Source of the DNA: Thalassia testudinum
Taxonomy: Eukaryota; Streptophyta; Magnoliopsida; Alismatales; Hydrocharitaceae
Assembly: GCA_037157565.1 (NCBI GenBank)
Contig: JAZHRO010000026.1
Location: forward strand, 34,586,501-34,650,500
Reading direction: 5' to 3'
DNA: 64,000 bases
The position numbers and the translations under genes were made by a program. Of this stretch, positions 1-12,400 are shown in pieces (positions within the stretch are counted from its first letter, which is position 1; every line of letters begins with the position of its first letter). The notes under the pieces were generated by a model. It saw only the letters and a program-made list of their open reading frames with translations, searched no databases and was not told the DNA's origin.

Positions 1-3000
1 TTGACTATAAGTTTAGGTTAACTTTAGTATGAATGATTATATGTTGAGCTTAACTTTAGTATGAGTGTATGACTATATGTTAAGGTCAAAGTGAATGACT
101 TGATTCACGATGTATACTAGTTGTCAAAGTGAAACCTTTGTTATTTATTTGATAGTTTTATTTATTTTTCAAGTTTAGGTCATTTAGGTTTATTTGATTA
201 CCAATCTCTTTTATGCTTTTAGACATGGTGCCAAAGGCAAGAAGAGGAGGAAAAGAAGGATCCACTGGCACTGGCAGGTTTGATCCTGGATGGAAGTATT
301 GTACGGAAATTGACCTTCAAAGATCTCAAAGGGAGAAAGGATATAAGTATGTGAAGTGTAACTTCTGTGGGAAAACTATCACAGGTGGCATTGCAAGACT
401 GAAGGAGCACTTAGCGAAAACACAAAAATGTGGGAGCATGTGCAAAGGTGCCACCTGAAGTTGAAACTGAAATTAAGGCCTTCTTAGCAAAGAAGTTGGT
501 AGAAGAACACTTGAAGAAATGGAAGAAATTCGTTGCATAGGTACATATGCAATAGAAGGTTCATCTGGGCATGATGAAAATGCACCTACAGGATCAAGTG
601 GTGCGCAAGTGGTGAAGAGTCTATGGATTTATTTGTTGCAGGAGTTGAACAGAAAGAATAGCCTGGAAGTGAGACCTGATAATGCTCCTCAATGTCCTCC
701 AAAGTAGATTACTTTGAATTCTTCTTGGAAGAAAGAACAAAGAATTAGAATGTGTCTTAGTATTGGTAGATTCTTCATTGACAATGGTTTGTCATTTAAT
801 TTGGCCACCAGTCCATTTTACTGGCAAATGCTTCAAGATGTAACTATGGAAGGAAATTCAGAGGTCCTACAATGCATGAGTTACGAACTTGAATTTTGAA
901 AGAAGTCAAGACAATAACTACTATGATGGACCAAACGAAAGCGTCTTGGGAAGAGATTGGATGTAGCATAATGTTTGATGGTTGGACAAATACAAAAGGA
1001 TGCACCTTGATCAATTTTTTGGTTAACCCAAAAGGTACGTGATTTTTGAAATCTGTTGATGCCTCTGATGAAATCAAGAATGCTGACTATCTCTTCAAAT
1101 TGATGGATGATATTGTTGAAGAAGTGGGCGAAAGCAATCTTATCCAAGTGATAACAGATAATGCATCAGCTTATAAAAAAAAGCTAGAGAGAAATTGATG
1201 GAAAAAAGGGAACATTTGTATTGGACTCTGCACGCTGCTCATTGCATTGACCTTATGTTGGAGGATATCATGAAGCTACCTCTTCTTGACTATTTTCAAG
1301 AAAGCCAAACAAATAATCAATTAGATATATGCACATGCTTGGGTGGTGGCCATGATAAGGAAGCATGTAGGAGACTTGGTGAGACCTACCGTCACTCGGT
1401 TTGCTACTACTTTCCTTACCTTACAGAGATTGCTAACAACAAAAGATGCTCCTGAGTCTTTTTTCACCTCAAAAAGGTGGAAGTGCAGCAGTTATGCATT
1501 GAAGGTTCAAGGGCAAGCTGTACAAAATATTATCATCAAAAGTGGAACATTTTGGCCTGGTATAGCTTAGATAAGGACAATCAAACCGTTGGTGTTGGTT
1601 TTAAGAATGATGGACGCTAAACAATATCCACCTATGGGATTTATTTATGAGGCTATGGATAGGGCCAAGCAAGCTATTGCTAAAAATTTGGGTAATGATG
1701 AAAACAAGTACAAGACAATCTGGAACATCATTGACACAAGATGGGACAGGCAATTGCACACACACTTGCATGCTGCTGCCTATTTTCTGAATCCCCAATG
1801 CCAGTATGAACCAACTTTTAAAGTTGATTCAAAAGTAAAGATGGGCTTGTACTCATGCTTCCAGAGGTTGATTCCTGACAAGGATGAGAGGTTGAATGTG
1901 GATCTCCAAACAGATGCATTTGTTAATGGAAGAGGATTATTTAGATGATCCAATGCCATTGAGACTCGTTTTAAGAGGAGTCCTGGTAAAGTACTTTCAA
2001 TGATACTATCATTTAATTAATAAATTTTGTTAATTTTTTCCTATATACTATAAACAAAATTTCCATTACAACGGATTGGTGGAGAGTATTTGGTGATGAA
2101 ACACCTGAGTTGAAGAAGTTTGCCATGCACATTTTAAGTTTGACTTGTAGTGCATCTACATGTGAGTGAAATTAGAGTGCTTTTAATTAGGTAAAAAGTC
2201 TAAATTTACGTTTTAGATTTAGAGTAATATATAATAATTAGACTATAAAATTTAATGGTGAACTTTTCATTGAGTAGGTCCATAATAAGAGAAGGAACAG
2301 GCTGAGACAAGATAAACTCAATGACTTGATTTATTGTATGTTCAATTTGAAATTGAAACACAAGGAGGTGAAGAAAAAGACAATGGATGATCCTCTATGC
2401 TCAGAGGAAGTGGACTTAGATGATGAGTGGATTGCTGAGTTACAACTTTGTGAAACAGAGATTGATGCTTATGAGGAGCTTGATGCAACTGTAGCTCTAG
2501 AAGAGGATCCTATTGATCTTGAGCAGTTAGTAGGAGCAAAGGGAGGAATACAAGTAGGAGGAAGTAGAAGAAAGAGGCAAAAGAAAAAGGACAAGGGTAA
2601 AGGTAATATGTAATTTTATATTTTGCTAAATTATAATGTTCAAAGTTACAAACTAAAGTTCTAACTTTTAAGAAATTGTTTACAATGACTTATCTTTTAG
2701 GCAAAGCTGTTATTGACGTTGAGGAGAAAGAGTTTCAAGAGAGTGATAGAGATACTGAGAAAGATGTTGATAATGAGGCTAGGATGAAGTTTACAAATGA
2801 CTCTTGGGATGATGCGACCAGCCCTAGCGACAGCATTGATGAGCTTGACGGTGTTCAAGGAAGAGGAGACTAAAGTCTACAATGTATTGTAGTTCTTTTG
2901 AGTTTTTGATGTGGATGTCTCATGTACCTTCATTTTAATGTATGTTTTAGCTCTTAAGTCTCCCAATAGTTTGGGAAGTTGGTTTAGTTTATGCTTTTGT

Positions 3001-3260
3001 TATGGTTTCTAATCTTATATATTATATGGATGTTTATCTTTTCATTTAAACGTCATCTCTTGTTTAGTTTCGTTCTTTCAATGTTGTGATAGAGAAAAAA
3101 TGTTATGAAACTGTGTCATTTATGTTATTATTTCCTTATTAGCACTTGATAAGTATATATAATTTCATTTTCTATATTTTTTATGCAAATCTTGAGGCTT
3201 ACGCCTCACCTCGATGAAGGTAAACCGCCTTAGTACCACCTCGCGTTTTTTAAAACCTTG
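1..3260 (+). mobile_element. hAT transposon copy d1, right-hand part
   Basis: This is the 3' part of an old autonomous hAT-superfamily DNA transposon; the left end is outside the window. The right terminus reads CAAGGTTTTAAAAAACG on the minus strand and ends at 3260. Just inside it (3190-3250) is a subterminal block of the words CCTC, GAGG and GCCTCACC. The 8 bases after the end, attttcat, would be the right target duplication, but the left copy cannot be seen. Homology of its last ~250 bp to the minus-strand copy at 12465 supports the terminus. The coding part is described separately. Confidence 0.7.
213..2873 (+). pseudogene. hAT transposase relic (BED finger, DUF659, hAT C-terminal domain)
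   Basis: This is a degenerate DNA-transposon transposase read in pieces. A BED-type zinc finger lies at about 330-440, with CNFC followed by LKEH and a later Cys. A DUF659-like core spans about 930-1190 and contains SIMFDGWTNTKG and VITDNASAYKK. A middle part at 1340-1570 includes VRPTVTRFATTFLTLQRL. The segment 1589-1948 contains IIDTRWDRQL and LHAAAYFLNPQ. The dimerisation-type segment WWRVFGDETPELKKFA lies near 2085-2135. A charged C-terminal tail at 2326-2613 continues at 2676-2873 and holds LDDEWIAEL. The frame is broken by stops at about 1195 and 1570. AT-rich stretches at 1990-2090 and 2165-2280 look like unspliced introns, so the copy keeps genomic structure. The family cuts and pastes DNA with 8-bp target duplications; this copy cannot encode an intact enzyme. 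Confidence 0.82.
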
Positions 3261-4319
3261 ATTTTCATAACATTTTTTTCTCTATCACAAGTTATAATCC
3301 CCCCAAAATAAATTACAAAATAGCTTATATAAGCACCATATAACATATAACCCCCACCCCACCCCTCTCTCAAGATAGAATCAAGCCTACTTGTCACATG
3401 GTATTTAACAACACGATCTAAGAAGCATTAGAGAAGGTTGAAGTCCAAATGAGATATTAGTAGAGGTTCCCCCAAGGTCACCTAGTCACCATGATACACA
3501 GAGTTTGAAAATATTGAACATTAGCGAGGAAGTGGAACTTTTGGAAGGAAATCTAACAAATAGGCATTCCGCCTGATGCGCTTGATGACTTATAATGGAC
3601 TCAAAACTTGTCCCCAAATTTTGGTGGACATTTATAGGAAACCTCTTTTTTGAAATAGACCGTCAAAAGACCCCTGTATAGAAACTCAAATTCTCATTGA
3701 TGTAGATTGGCTTGGATTTGGTATTTAGGGAGACATAACTTGGCTTAGATTTGATATTTAGGGTCATTGCTTACAATTTGGCATAAATTTCTTGGACCTG
3801 GGTAAAATATTCAACTTGATCCTCAGTTGTTACACTTGTTCTACTATAATGGCTGGTAGATATTTGATCAGGGATTTGCAAAATGGGGAACATATACATG
3901 TGTTCAAAAGGAAATTTTCTAATGGAACAGTTGGTGAAACTGTTTTATGCAAACTCTACTCGTAGTAGAACTAAATCCCATTGTCAATTTTTCCCTTGCA
4001 AGACAGTGCGAGACAGTCAATTTGATAAATTCTACCTTTGTTAAATTCTCTCTAAGGAAAACATAACTTGTGAATATTAGTACCCTGACATAAAGTCATA
4101 TCTCAAAAGAGACTTCTGCAACAAAAAAGTTCTGAAGATGAAGAAAATCCTTGGTAACATGAGGCAGCACCTTAGCACCGCCTCACTGCCTCGCACCACC
4201 TCGATGCACCTCAACTAAGTGAGGCACACGCCTCATGCCTACAAACCGAGGCTACCACCTTGAGGCTATTTTGGGCCCCCTCAACTCAATCGTCACGAGG
4301 CTCATTTTTTTAAACCATG
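3261..4319 (-). mobile_element. Second hAT copy d2, 5' end, internally deleted
   Basis: The segment ends at 4319 with the terminus CATGGTTTAAAAAAATGAGC (read on the minus strand), similar to the end of copy d1. It is preceded at 4160-4310 by a dense block of the words GAGGC, CCTCG, GCCTCA and CACCTCG. The 8 bases after it, atcatgat, fall inside a copia gag frame that continues to the right. At its left edge, 3263-3288 is the reverse complement of 3086-3110 in copy d1, so d2 appears to be a minus-strand relative into which d1 inserted. No coding region was found between 3290 and 4150. The left end of d2 must lie outside the window. Confidence 0.5.
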
Positions 4320-7300
4320 ATCATGATAATGCCATGATTTACGCCTGGATGATGAATGCAGTGATACCCAGAATTGGTGATGAACAGCATTTTAAATGAC
4401 TGCATGCCACCGGCATGGTTATCTCTAGAAACAGGTCATGCCAACACGAAGAAGGTATCGATACACAGAGATGCCAGCAGCATGCCGACAGTATGGGCGA
4501 CATGCTACCAGATGCTGACGACATGGGTGAGGTCTGGGTTGGGTAAGGTCTGAGGAACATAGACACAGGCACAATTTTTTGAAATTGATACCATTTTGAT
4601 CACTTCTGTCATTTTTGTCGGCATGCCATCGACATTTCTACGGCGTGCCCTCAGCATGCCCACGTAATGCACACTTAGAATTTCATCAGCAAGACATCGA
4701 AATCGACATTTCGAACCTTGGTGATGAGATCATGTACTATCCTACTGCCAAGAGGATGTGGGACTCTCTCAGTGAGACGTATTCCCACAAGAACTTTGCT
4801 CGAATTTTCCATATTTATCATGAGCACTTCCATCTTCGTCGGGATGGTAAGACTTTGGCTCAATATTATTCTCAGGTCAAGGAGTTATTAGAGCATCATA
4901 ACTCATATAGGTCTAGCTTTGCATGTTCCTCTTGGCGTGCCTGCAAGGGAGAACTTGCTGTGTCTTTGTTTCTCTCTAGTCTGGGACCAAAAAAATGCTA
5001 TTGTACTAGATCAAATATTGACCTTGACTAATTTGCCTACACTTGAGGATACATATAGTCGACTTAGCAGGGTGACCGTTACTGTTGTTACCTCTGAGGC
5101 TGTGGGTCAGACTACTACATTGGCTGCCTCTCATGGTATTTAGAGAGGGGCTTCTTCTACCTGCGGTCGTGAAGGTCGTGATCCAAAGCCTTCATGCACC
5201 TATTGTGGCAAATTGGGTCATACTGAGGCTACGTGCTAGCAAAAGCACAAGAAGCCAGTTTCTACGCACCAAGCGTCAGAGGTTGTCACGACTTCGACTG
5301 ATACTGTGACTAGAGTAAAGTTTAAGGAATTGTTGCAAAAGTTTAGTCAGATGTCTAAGCCTGCTCCAGAGACTACTGCAGTTGCCTCATCAAGTATAAT
5401 AGATACTCTTTATCTACACTTCGTACAGGAGATTGGTTGGTAGATTTAAGGGCCTCACAACATCTATGTGGTACCTCTGGAGCCTTCTCAGACTTGACAC
5501 CTGTTCCTCCAGATAGGACAGTACAGGTGGCTGATGGGAGACTATCTCAGATGGTTGGAAAAATGAGGTGTCTGTTTTCTCCTCTTTGCAGCTACTAAAT
5601 GTTCTTTATGTGCCACACTTTCCACTTAGTCTCGTTTGTTAGTCAAATTACCAAGGAGTCTTGCAGGACCGACTCACGAGGAGGACGATTGGTAGAAGAT
5701 GTTAGTGACAAAGGAGGGGTGTACCACCCGAGTAGCTCTCCTTTTGCTACTGCTACTTCTGTGTGTCAAGGGGAGACTACCTTGGCCACTAGGTCACCAA
5801 CCCAATGGCATCTTCGCCTTAGCCACCTTCTTGTGGAGAGACTTAGGCATATTCTACCTCACATTCCCGCCAGCACCACCATCACTTGCGACGCCTGCCA
5901 ACTTGACAAGTACTATCGTGCCAGCTTTTTCATTTCTTCGCATGTTGGGTCATCTACTTTATTTAATGTAGTCCATATAGATGTCTGGGGTCCAAGTCGG
6001 ATAACTAACCGACTTGGACATCGGTATTTTCTTGTGCTTGCTGATAATTTTTCCCATGCTACTTGGTTGTTTTTATTAAAGAATAAATCTGATGTTGGAA
6101 TTATTATTAAAAATTTTGTTATGCAAATAAAAATCCAATTTTATATTACTGTCAAAGTGTTTCGGTCTAACAATGCTTTGGAGTTTTGCACTTGTCATTT
6201 GATGCAGTTTTTCTGTACCAATGGTATTGTACATCAAACCACTTGTGCTTACACTTCTCAGTAGAATGGAATTGCTAAAAGGAAACAGACACCTTAATGT
6301 TGCATGCACCCTACTTATTAATCACACTGTGCCTGCTTTGTATTGGGGGGATGATGTTCTTACAGCATATTTTCTTATAAACATGATGCCAAGCTCTGCT
6401 ATTCATGAGAAAATTCCGTGGTAGGTTTTGTATCCTAGTCGATCTTTGTTTTCAGTTTTCCCTCATATTTTTGGGTGCGTTGCATTTGTTCATGATTTAA
6501 ATCCTGAACTGAACAAGTCGACACCACGGGCTACCAAGTGTGTTTTCTTGGGTTACTCTAAAATCCAAAAGGGATATAGATGTTCTGATCCAATTAATTC
6601 CTGACATTTTGTCGGTTGATATGACGTTTCATGAAGCTATACCATATTTTTCTACCACTAGTAATAAGTTACTTCCTATGAATAAAGGTGCCCATATGTC
6701 TATTCCACCTATTCCTTTTGGGTCTATCCCTATGGAGGAACATTTAACTACTACTGAGAAAGAGAAGTTCCATGATTCCATTATTACCTATCAGAGACCA
6801 CATACTACATTCAAGATGCCCCCTCCTTCGCCTCCAGCCTCCCCAACTCAGGTGAGTCCAAGGTCTTTAGACACTGATGCTTTAGTGCATTGTGATGATA
6901 CAAGGACAGATGAAGATCTTACGGGTGTAGATGTCCAAATGGATAGTAACCTTCCTATTGTCGTTAGGAAGGTTCCAAGGTCATGTGCCAAATACAATGT
7001 TGCAGGATACTTATAGCTGATCTTAGTACATCATTTTTGGGGTTTACTAAAGCCCTAGTCTCCACTACAGTCCCTGCTTCCTATCAGGAAGCCATGCTTC
7101 ATCCACAATGGTGTCAGGCTATGGAGGAGATGGGTGCCCTTCAGAGTAAGAGGCACATGGAAACTTACCTCACTTCCACCTGGAGCTAGCCTAGTTGGGT
7201 GCAAATGGGTCTTTGCACTCAAATTTCATCCTAATAGCAGCATTGCTAGACACAAGGCCCGACTTGTAGCAAAGGAGTTCACCTAGACCTATGTGGTGGA

Positions 7301-8576
7301 CTTCTTTGACACCTCTTCAGTAACCAAGTTGTCAACCGTGCGGATCCTCCTCTCAATGGCAGTACATTATGACTGGTAGTTGCATCAACTCGATGTAAAT
7401 AATGCATTCCTATCCGATGATTTGCAGGAGGAAATGTATATGCAGCAACTACCTAAGTATGAGACCCAAGGAGAGTGTATGCGCAAGCTAAGGCCATCTA
7501 TGGATTCAAGCAAAGTCTACGTGCATGGTTCCAGAAGTTATCATAAGTTGTGAAAGTTGATGGTTTTCAAAGGTCATCAGCAAACAATTCATTATTTGTC
7601 AGAAAAACACGAAAGGTGTGGTTGTCCTTGTCTATATAGATGATTTAATTGTCACAGGTGATGATGCAGAAGGCATGGTGCAGATTAAATAGAGATTGGT
7701 CAGTCAGTTTGTGATGGACTTAAGTCAACTACGATACTTTCTGGGGATAGAAGTTGCTCGTTGTAAGAATGGGATAGTTATATCTCAGAGGAAATATATA
7801 GTAGATGTTTTACAGGAGGTTGGTATGCTTGGTGCAAAACTAGCAAACATACCCATAGATCCAACAACACATCTCTATGATGCAAAGGCACCTTCAATAA
7901 ATAGCAGACAGTATATACAGCTTGTGGAAAAGCTACTCCATCTCACTATCACCAGAGCAGAGATTGCATTTGTCATGGGAAGGCTTAGTCAGTTCATGGC
8001 CAAACCTACAAAGCAGCACTAGAATCCTGCCATGATGATTTTGAGGTATATTAAAAAGGCACCGGGACTTAACCTTCTATTCACTCCAAGCACTTCCATG
8101 ATTGTGGTGGCATACTCGAATGCAGATTACATCGGATGCTTGACAGATAGGAAATCCACAACCAATTTTTGCACTTGTGCGACCGAAAATTTAGTGACTT
8201 GGAAAAGGAAGAAACAAACTGCAATTTTTAGGTCGAGTGCAAAATCAGAATATAGAGCTACGGCTCAAACAGCTATAGAACTCGTGGGTGAAATCCCTAC
8301 TAAAAGATTTGTGTATTCAGATTACTGACCTTATGGAAACGAGGTGTAACAATGATGTTGCCACATATATTGCCAACAATTCAATGCTCTATGAAAGAAC
8401 CAAGCATGTTGAAGTGGATTATCACTATACCAGGGACTTGATTCAAAAAGACTAGATATATACAACTTGCTACAGAAGACCAAACGGCAAACATTTTTAG
8501 CAAGTCACTTCCTAAACCTACTTTTGAGTCGTGTTGTTCCAAGCTGAACATGATGGATATTTATGTTCTAGTTTGA
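4320..8576 (+). pseudogene. Ty1-copia gag-pol relic 1
   Basis: This is a dead copia polyprotein in the usual order. The gag (UBN2) part starts at 4320, is interrupted by a short element at 4385-4720, and goes on through MWDSLSETYS. A CCHC zinc knuckle (CTYCGKLGHTEATC) lies at 5195-5236, followed by a protease relic with WLVDLRASQH near 5440. The GAG-pre-integrase motif QWHLRLSHL sits near 5800 and the integrase core HIDVWGPS near 5970. The reverse transcriptase runs about 7040-7700, with the YIDD active site near 7632. RNase H lies at 8030-8330, and the C-terminal FSKSLPKPTFESCC near 8500. Stops and frameshifts occur throughout. The gag start is lost to the left, behind the hAT insertion. The element lies in or beyond the intron that follows PCO exon 4, in the opposite orientation to that gene. 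Confidence 0.88.
4385..4720. mobile_element. Short non-autonomous hAT-type element b2 (336 bp)
   Basis: The element begins CAGCATTTTAAATG and ends with the complement of CAAGGTTCGAAATGTCG. It is flanked by gtgatgaa (4377-4384) and gtgatgag (4721-4728), an 8-bp target duplication with one mismatch. Cutting it out at the duplication re-joins the copia gag frame (IPRIGDEIMYYPTAK), which confirms the boundaries. Its interior is almost wholly made of the words GCATGCC, GCCGACA, GCCAGCA and TCGACA. It has no coding capacity. It belongs with the larger element at 15685-17401. Confidence 0.75.
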
Positions 8577-8577
8577 G

Positions 8578-8720
8578 TGTACACTTGAGTATTATTCTAT
8601 TATTTGTCACCCCATGTCTGTCCTGAGATATCTTTGTAATTTACCATTTTTCTCTCTGTATATAAAGAGAGATAGAGTTCTTAGAATAAACAAGACCGTT
8701 CATTTCATCCTACTCGAACA
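8578..8720 (+). repeat. Probable 3' LTR of copia relic 1
   Basis: Directly after the copia C-terminus comes a TG-start (TGTACACTTGAG) and a block with a TATA-like tatataaag at about 8658-8667. The end near 8720 (tcgaaca) is a guess from the expected CA end. No target duplication can be checked because the 5' end is outside the window. Confidence 0.45.
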
Positions 8721-9273
8721 ATCAGGTGAAAGCACAGGATTTCAAAAACTAAACCAAACATGCAGATCAAACCATATTTAGCCAAAAATATGAAAATATG
8801 GAAAGTTTAATGGCCTGATTTTCTTTGAAAGGCTTTAGTGGCTTGATAACGGCAGTAGATGAATATTTTGATAGAGCAAATAAATACAGCATCTACCTAT
8901 GTATAATAACCCATGCAGATGAACACTCTGTACTACTTTATAATAAATTCACATTATAAATTGCTATGATTTTATAGAGCAGATAAATCATAAGTTGCAA
9001 GAAAGCCATATCTCAATTTCACAAGCACATAGTAGTAATCACAATAATCTGAATTTGAATAGAAGGCAAAAGCATGCTATCCAGTACATTATAAATGTCA
9101 AAACAAAAATATACACTAGTTATATATTAGAATATAGCACACTTATTCAAATGCAGAAGATGAAAAAACATTGAAAAGAAAATAAATCATTAAAAAATAT
9201 ACTTACTGAGGGAGATAAAATATTTACAAAATTAGGTATAAGTCAGATGAATTGGTAGTAGTGTTGTTTTTAC
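8721..9273. other. AT-rich non-coding stretch after PCO exon 4
   Basis: This lies between the copia LTR and the splice donor of PCO exon 4 (minus strand). It should be the start of PCO intron 4. No exon, no recognisable element and no poly(A) context was identified. A search for the usual PCO C-terminal block (acidic stretch, then a GPxI/V-type end) found nothing here. Confidence 0.5.
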
Positions 9274-9489
9274 CCGGGGAACTTGAAACAGGGTGAACTT
9301 TATAATACTGGCAATGTCTCCCTTCATCATCATTGTATGGTGGACCAAGCACATCTAGCACTGCACAGGCTGTCAATGCCATGAAGCAGTGCATGTTTCC
9401 CAAATTGGGATAAAGGATGGATGCATTACATGGTGCTTTGTAAACAGTATCAGTGACAACCCTGGCAAGTCGCATCCCAGAAGGTTGAG
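9274..9489 (-). CDS. PCO exon 4 (residues 166-237), third iron ligand
   Basis: The acceptor GGTAG ends at 9490 and the donor GGTAAAA has its GT at 9273-9272. The 216 bp encode [25 protein letters not shown] (third ligand, His199), [11 protein letters not shown] (conserved Asp211 near the active site) and EGRHCQYY. The exon ends one base into a codon after SSSP, so translation must continue in a further exon at lower coordinates, none of which was recognised. Reading through the donor gives a short tail and a stop, which is not the family C-terminus. Confidence 0.9.
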
Positions 9490-12400
9490 CTACCATAGCA
9501 AAGGGGGAAAAGAATTGAGGTATGTGTCATAAGACGGATGGGAGAAAATCTTCAAGGATTATTAAAAAGTAACTAGCTAAAAACCAAAATAATGGGAAAG
9601 AGGCTTGAGATTGCACCACAAAAATATGAAGTACTAAGGAGTTGACTTACATTCAGTGGAGCTTTTAGTGTCGTTGGTATTTTCAGGATTTTCAACCCAA
9701 TCATAAGATTTAAGATGCATAGATCCAAACAGAAGTTTGCTAAAGACTGTCATTCCTGGATGATTGTGAAGTGGAATGATAGCAGCAGGAGGGAGGCAAA
9801 AGATGCCAATCTGCAGTTACAGAATAAGTCAGTTGAAGAAGCGAAAACTGCGGCAAGAAGATTAAGAAGATGAAGCTTACTGAGAACTTATCACACTCGT
9901 AAATATGCAAATAAGTTACTGGAGCAGCTCCATTCGATGCAAAATTATTCTCAAAATAAGGCATGTTTCGAGAAAGATTGACATCAGTTGGTTTCATTTT
10001 GTCTGCACGGAAAGTTGCAAAATTAGTTTGTATATTTAGTCTACAAAGAATTAACAGGGACACAGTTATCATAGAAGAGTTACAACATTAGGAAGAAAAT
10101 AATTTTTGCATAAGTAGCACAACAAACAAAGCATGATATATTATACTAAGATTTCACAAGTCCTACATATTTAGGCTCACTTTCTTCAAAAAGTACAAGA
10201 ACCAATAGAGAAGTTCCTGAACTTGCAAATTACAATTGTCCTATGATCCTTCAAATATCACAAACTCAGTAAAAAGAGGAATTCTCAACTCTCTCTGTGA
10301 GGTAAACATTTTTTCACTGTTCCCTGTAGAGTATCATAACATGGGGATTATTAAATATTGAAAAGGTCAAAGTGAACAATATGTGAGGGCAAAACTCTTA
10401 TCTCCCTGCAGTAGTTGAACCAGTTATGCAGAGCGAAAACTCAAAGGTAAAATATGCCCTAAGAGTTAAATATCTGACACTGCCTGAAACAATGATTCAG
10501 TCTAAAGATGAAAACTATTGACTCTTTTAAAATATTTTTCTTAGTTGTAGTTTTATTATTATTGTTGTTGTCCGTTTGGAGTTATACTCAACAAGAAGAT
10601 GTCAGAAAAATGAAGGAAAAATTTTAGGGTACTTTTATACAAGAATAAAGGTGACATACAATATTATTCCAACCACAGAGGTATTAAATTGATGAGTCAT
10701 ACAATGAAACTTTAAAAGAGAATAATTGAAAGAGAGGTGGGGTAGGTCTCTATGGTAACTGAAAATCAGTTTGACTTTATGTCAGACTGATTTACTATTG
10801 AAGCAATACATCTCTTGAGATGCATAATGGAGACATACAAAGTCAAAAAGAATGATTTACATATGATTTTTATTGATTTGGAGAAGGCATATGATTCTAT
10901 CCCAAAAGATATCTTGTAAAGAATTTTAGAGAAGAGACAAATATCAATTTTATATATCAACCTCATGAAGGATATGTATTATGGAGCAACTTATGTAAAG
11001 ATTAAAGATGATTTGACGGACTACTTTAATATCACCATTGGTCTGCATCAAGGATCGACATTAAACCCTTATCTTTTTGCCTTGGTCATGAATGAGTTGA
11101 CGAAGTATATCTAAACTGAGGTACCATGGTGTATGCTTTTTGCTGATGACATTATGTTGGTTGATGAAACACGAGATGGAGTGAATAGAAAACTTAAGCT
11201 TTGAAGAGAAACCCTAGAAGATAAAGGATTACGCATAAGTAGGACGAAGACTGAATATATGGAATGAAAGTTTAGTAGTAAAGGAAACAATAAAGGGATT
11301 GATGTAAAAGTTGGAGAAGAGTGCATTCCAACGAAAGATGTTTTTAAGTACTTGGGATCCATTTTCCAATAATATGATGGAATTGATGGAGATATTACAC
11401 AGAATTAATGCAGGGTGGTTGAAATAGAGGGGTGCATCTGGTGTTCTCTGTGATAAGAGGGTTCCTTTAAAAGTCAAAGGAAAATACTATCGAAATGAGG
11501 TAAGACCAACCATGTACGATTCTGAATGCTGGACTATCAACTATAACCATGAACAGAAGATGTCTATGACAGAGATGAAAATGTTAAGATAGATGTGTGA
11601 TAATACAAGAAAGGATCGTATTTCAAATGAGATTATTAGAAAAAAGGTTATGATAACACCGATAGAGGATAAAATGAAAAAGATACGTCTAACGTGGTTT
11701 AGACATTTACAAAGAAAGTCACTAGATACTCTAGTTAGGAGATGCAAAAAGTTGGAGGCTGAACCTGCTAAGAAGGGATGAGGAAGATCAAACACAGGTT
11801 GAAAGGAAACTATTAAGCATGACCTCAATTACTTTAATTTAAGTTCTAAAATAACTGAAAATTTATCTATGTGGAGGTAAAGAATCCATATAGCTGACTC
11901 CACTTAGTGTAAGAAAAGACTTGATTGTTATTGTTGCTGCAATAATTTTCATCCAAGAGAGAGAGAGAGAGATCATATAAAGTATGAATTGATGAGCAAG
12001 CTAATGCATATGCAATTGAGTGCACAAGAATTGACATAGATTTTGCTCCCAAAAATTAAAAATTTTTCACCCTCTCTTATCACCAACAATGTCTTACCCA
12101 CTATTGACTAATAAATTTCACATGGCAATTGGTCACTGAAGTTTTTAAGCTTTAAGAGGAACCAAAATTTTGGTTCGACTAGATTTGCACAGCAAGAGAC
12201 CCAAGCTATTCAGCGGTTATGTCAGCTAAATATTACTTCCCATCCAATTGGGCGTGGGCTTTGCCTCCATCTTTCTTGAAACATCAACTTGCAAGTCAAA
12301 GAATAAACTGTATACATTTGACTTTAAAAAATGATCCATGGACATAAATGGTATGAAAGCAAGGTGCAAATTGGCATTTAAAGAATTATTTCTCTATACA

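Noticed and set aside
9224..9273. PCO ending by read-through of exon 4
   Set aside because: The tail after the donor (Lys, Asn, Thr-rich, then a stop) does not match the family C-terminus, and a good GT donor precedes it.
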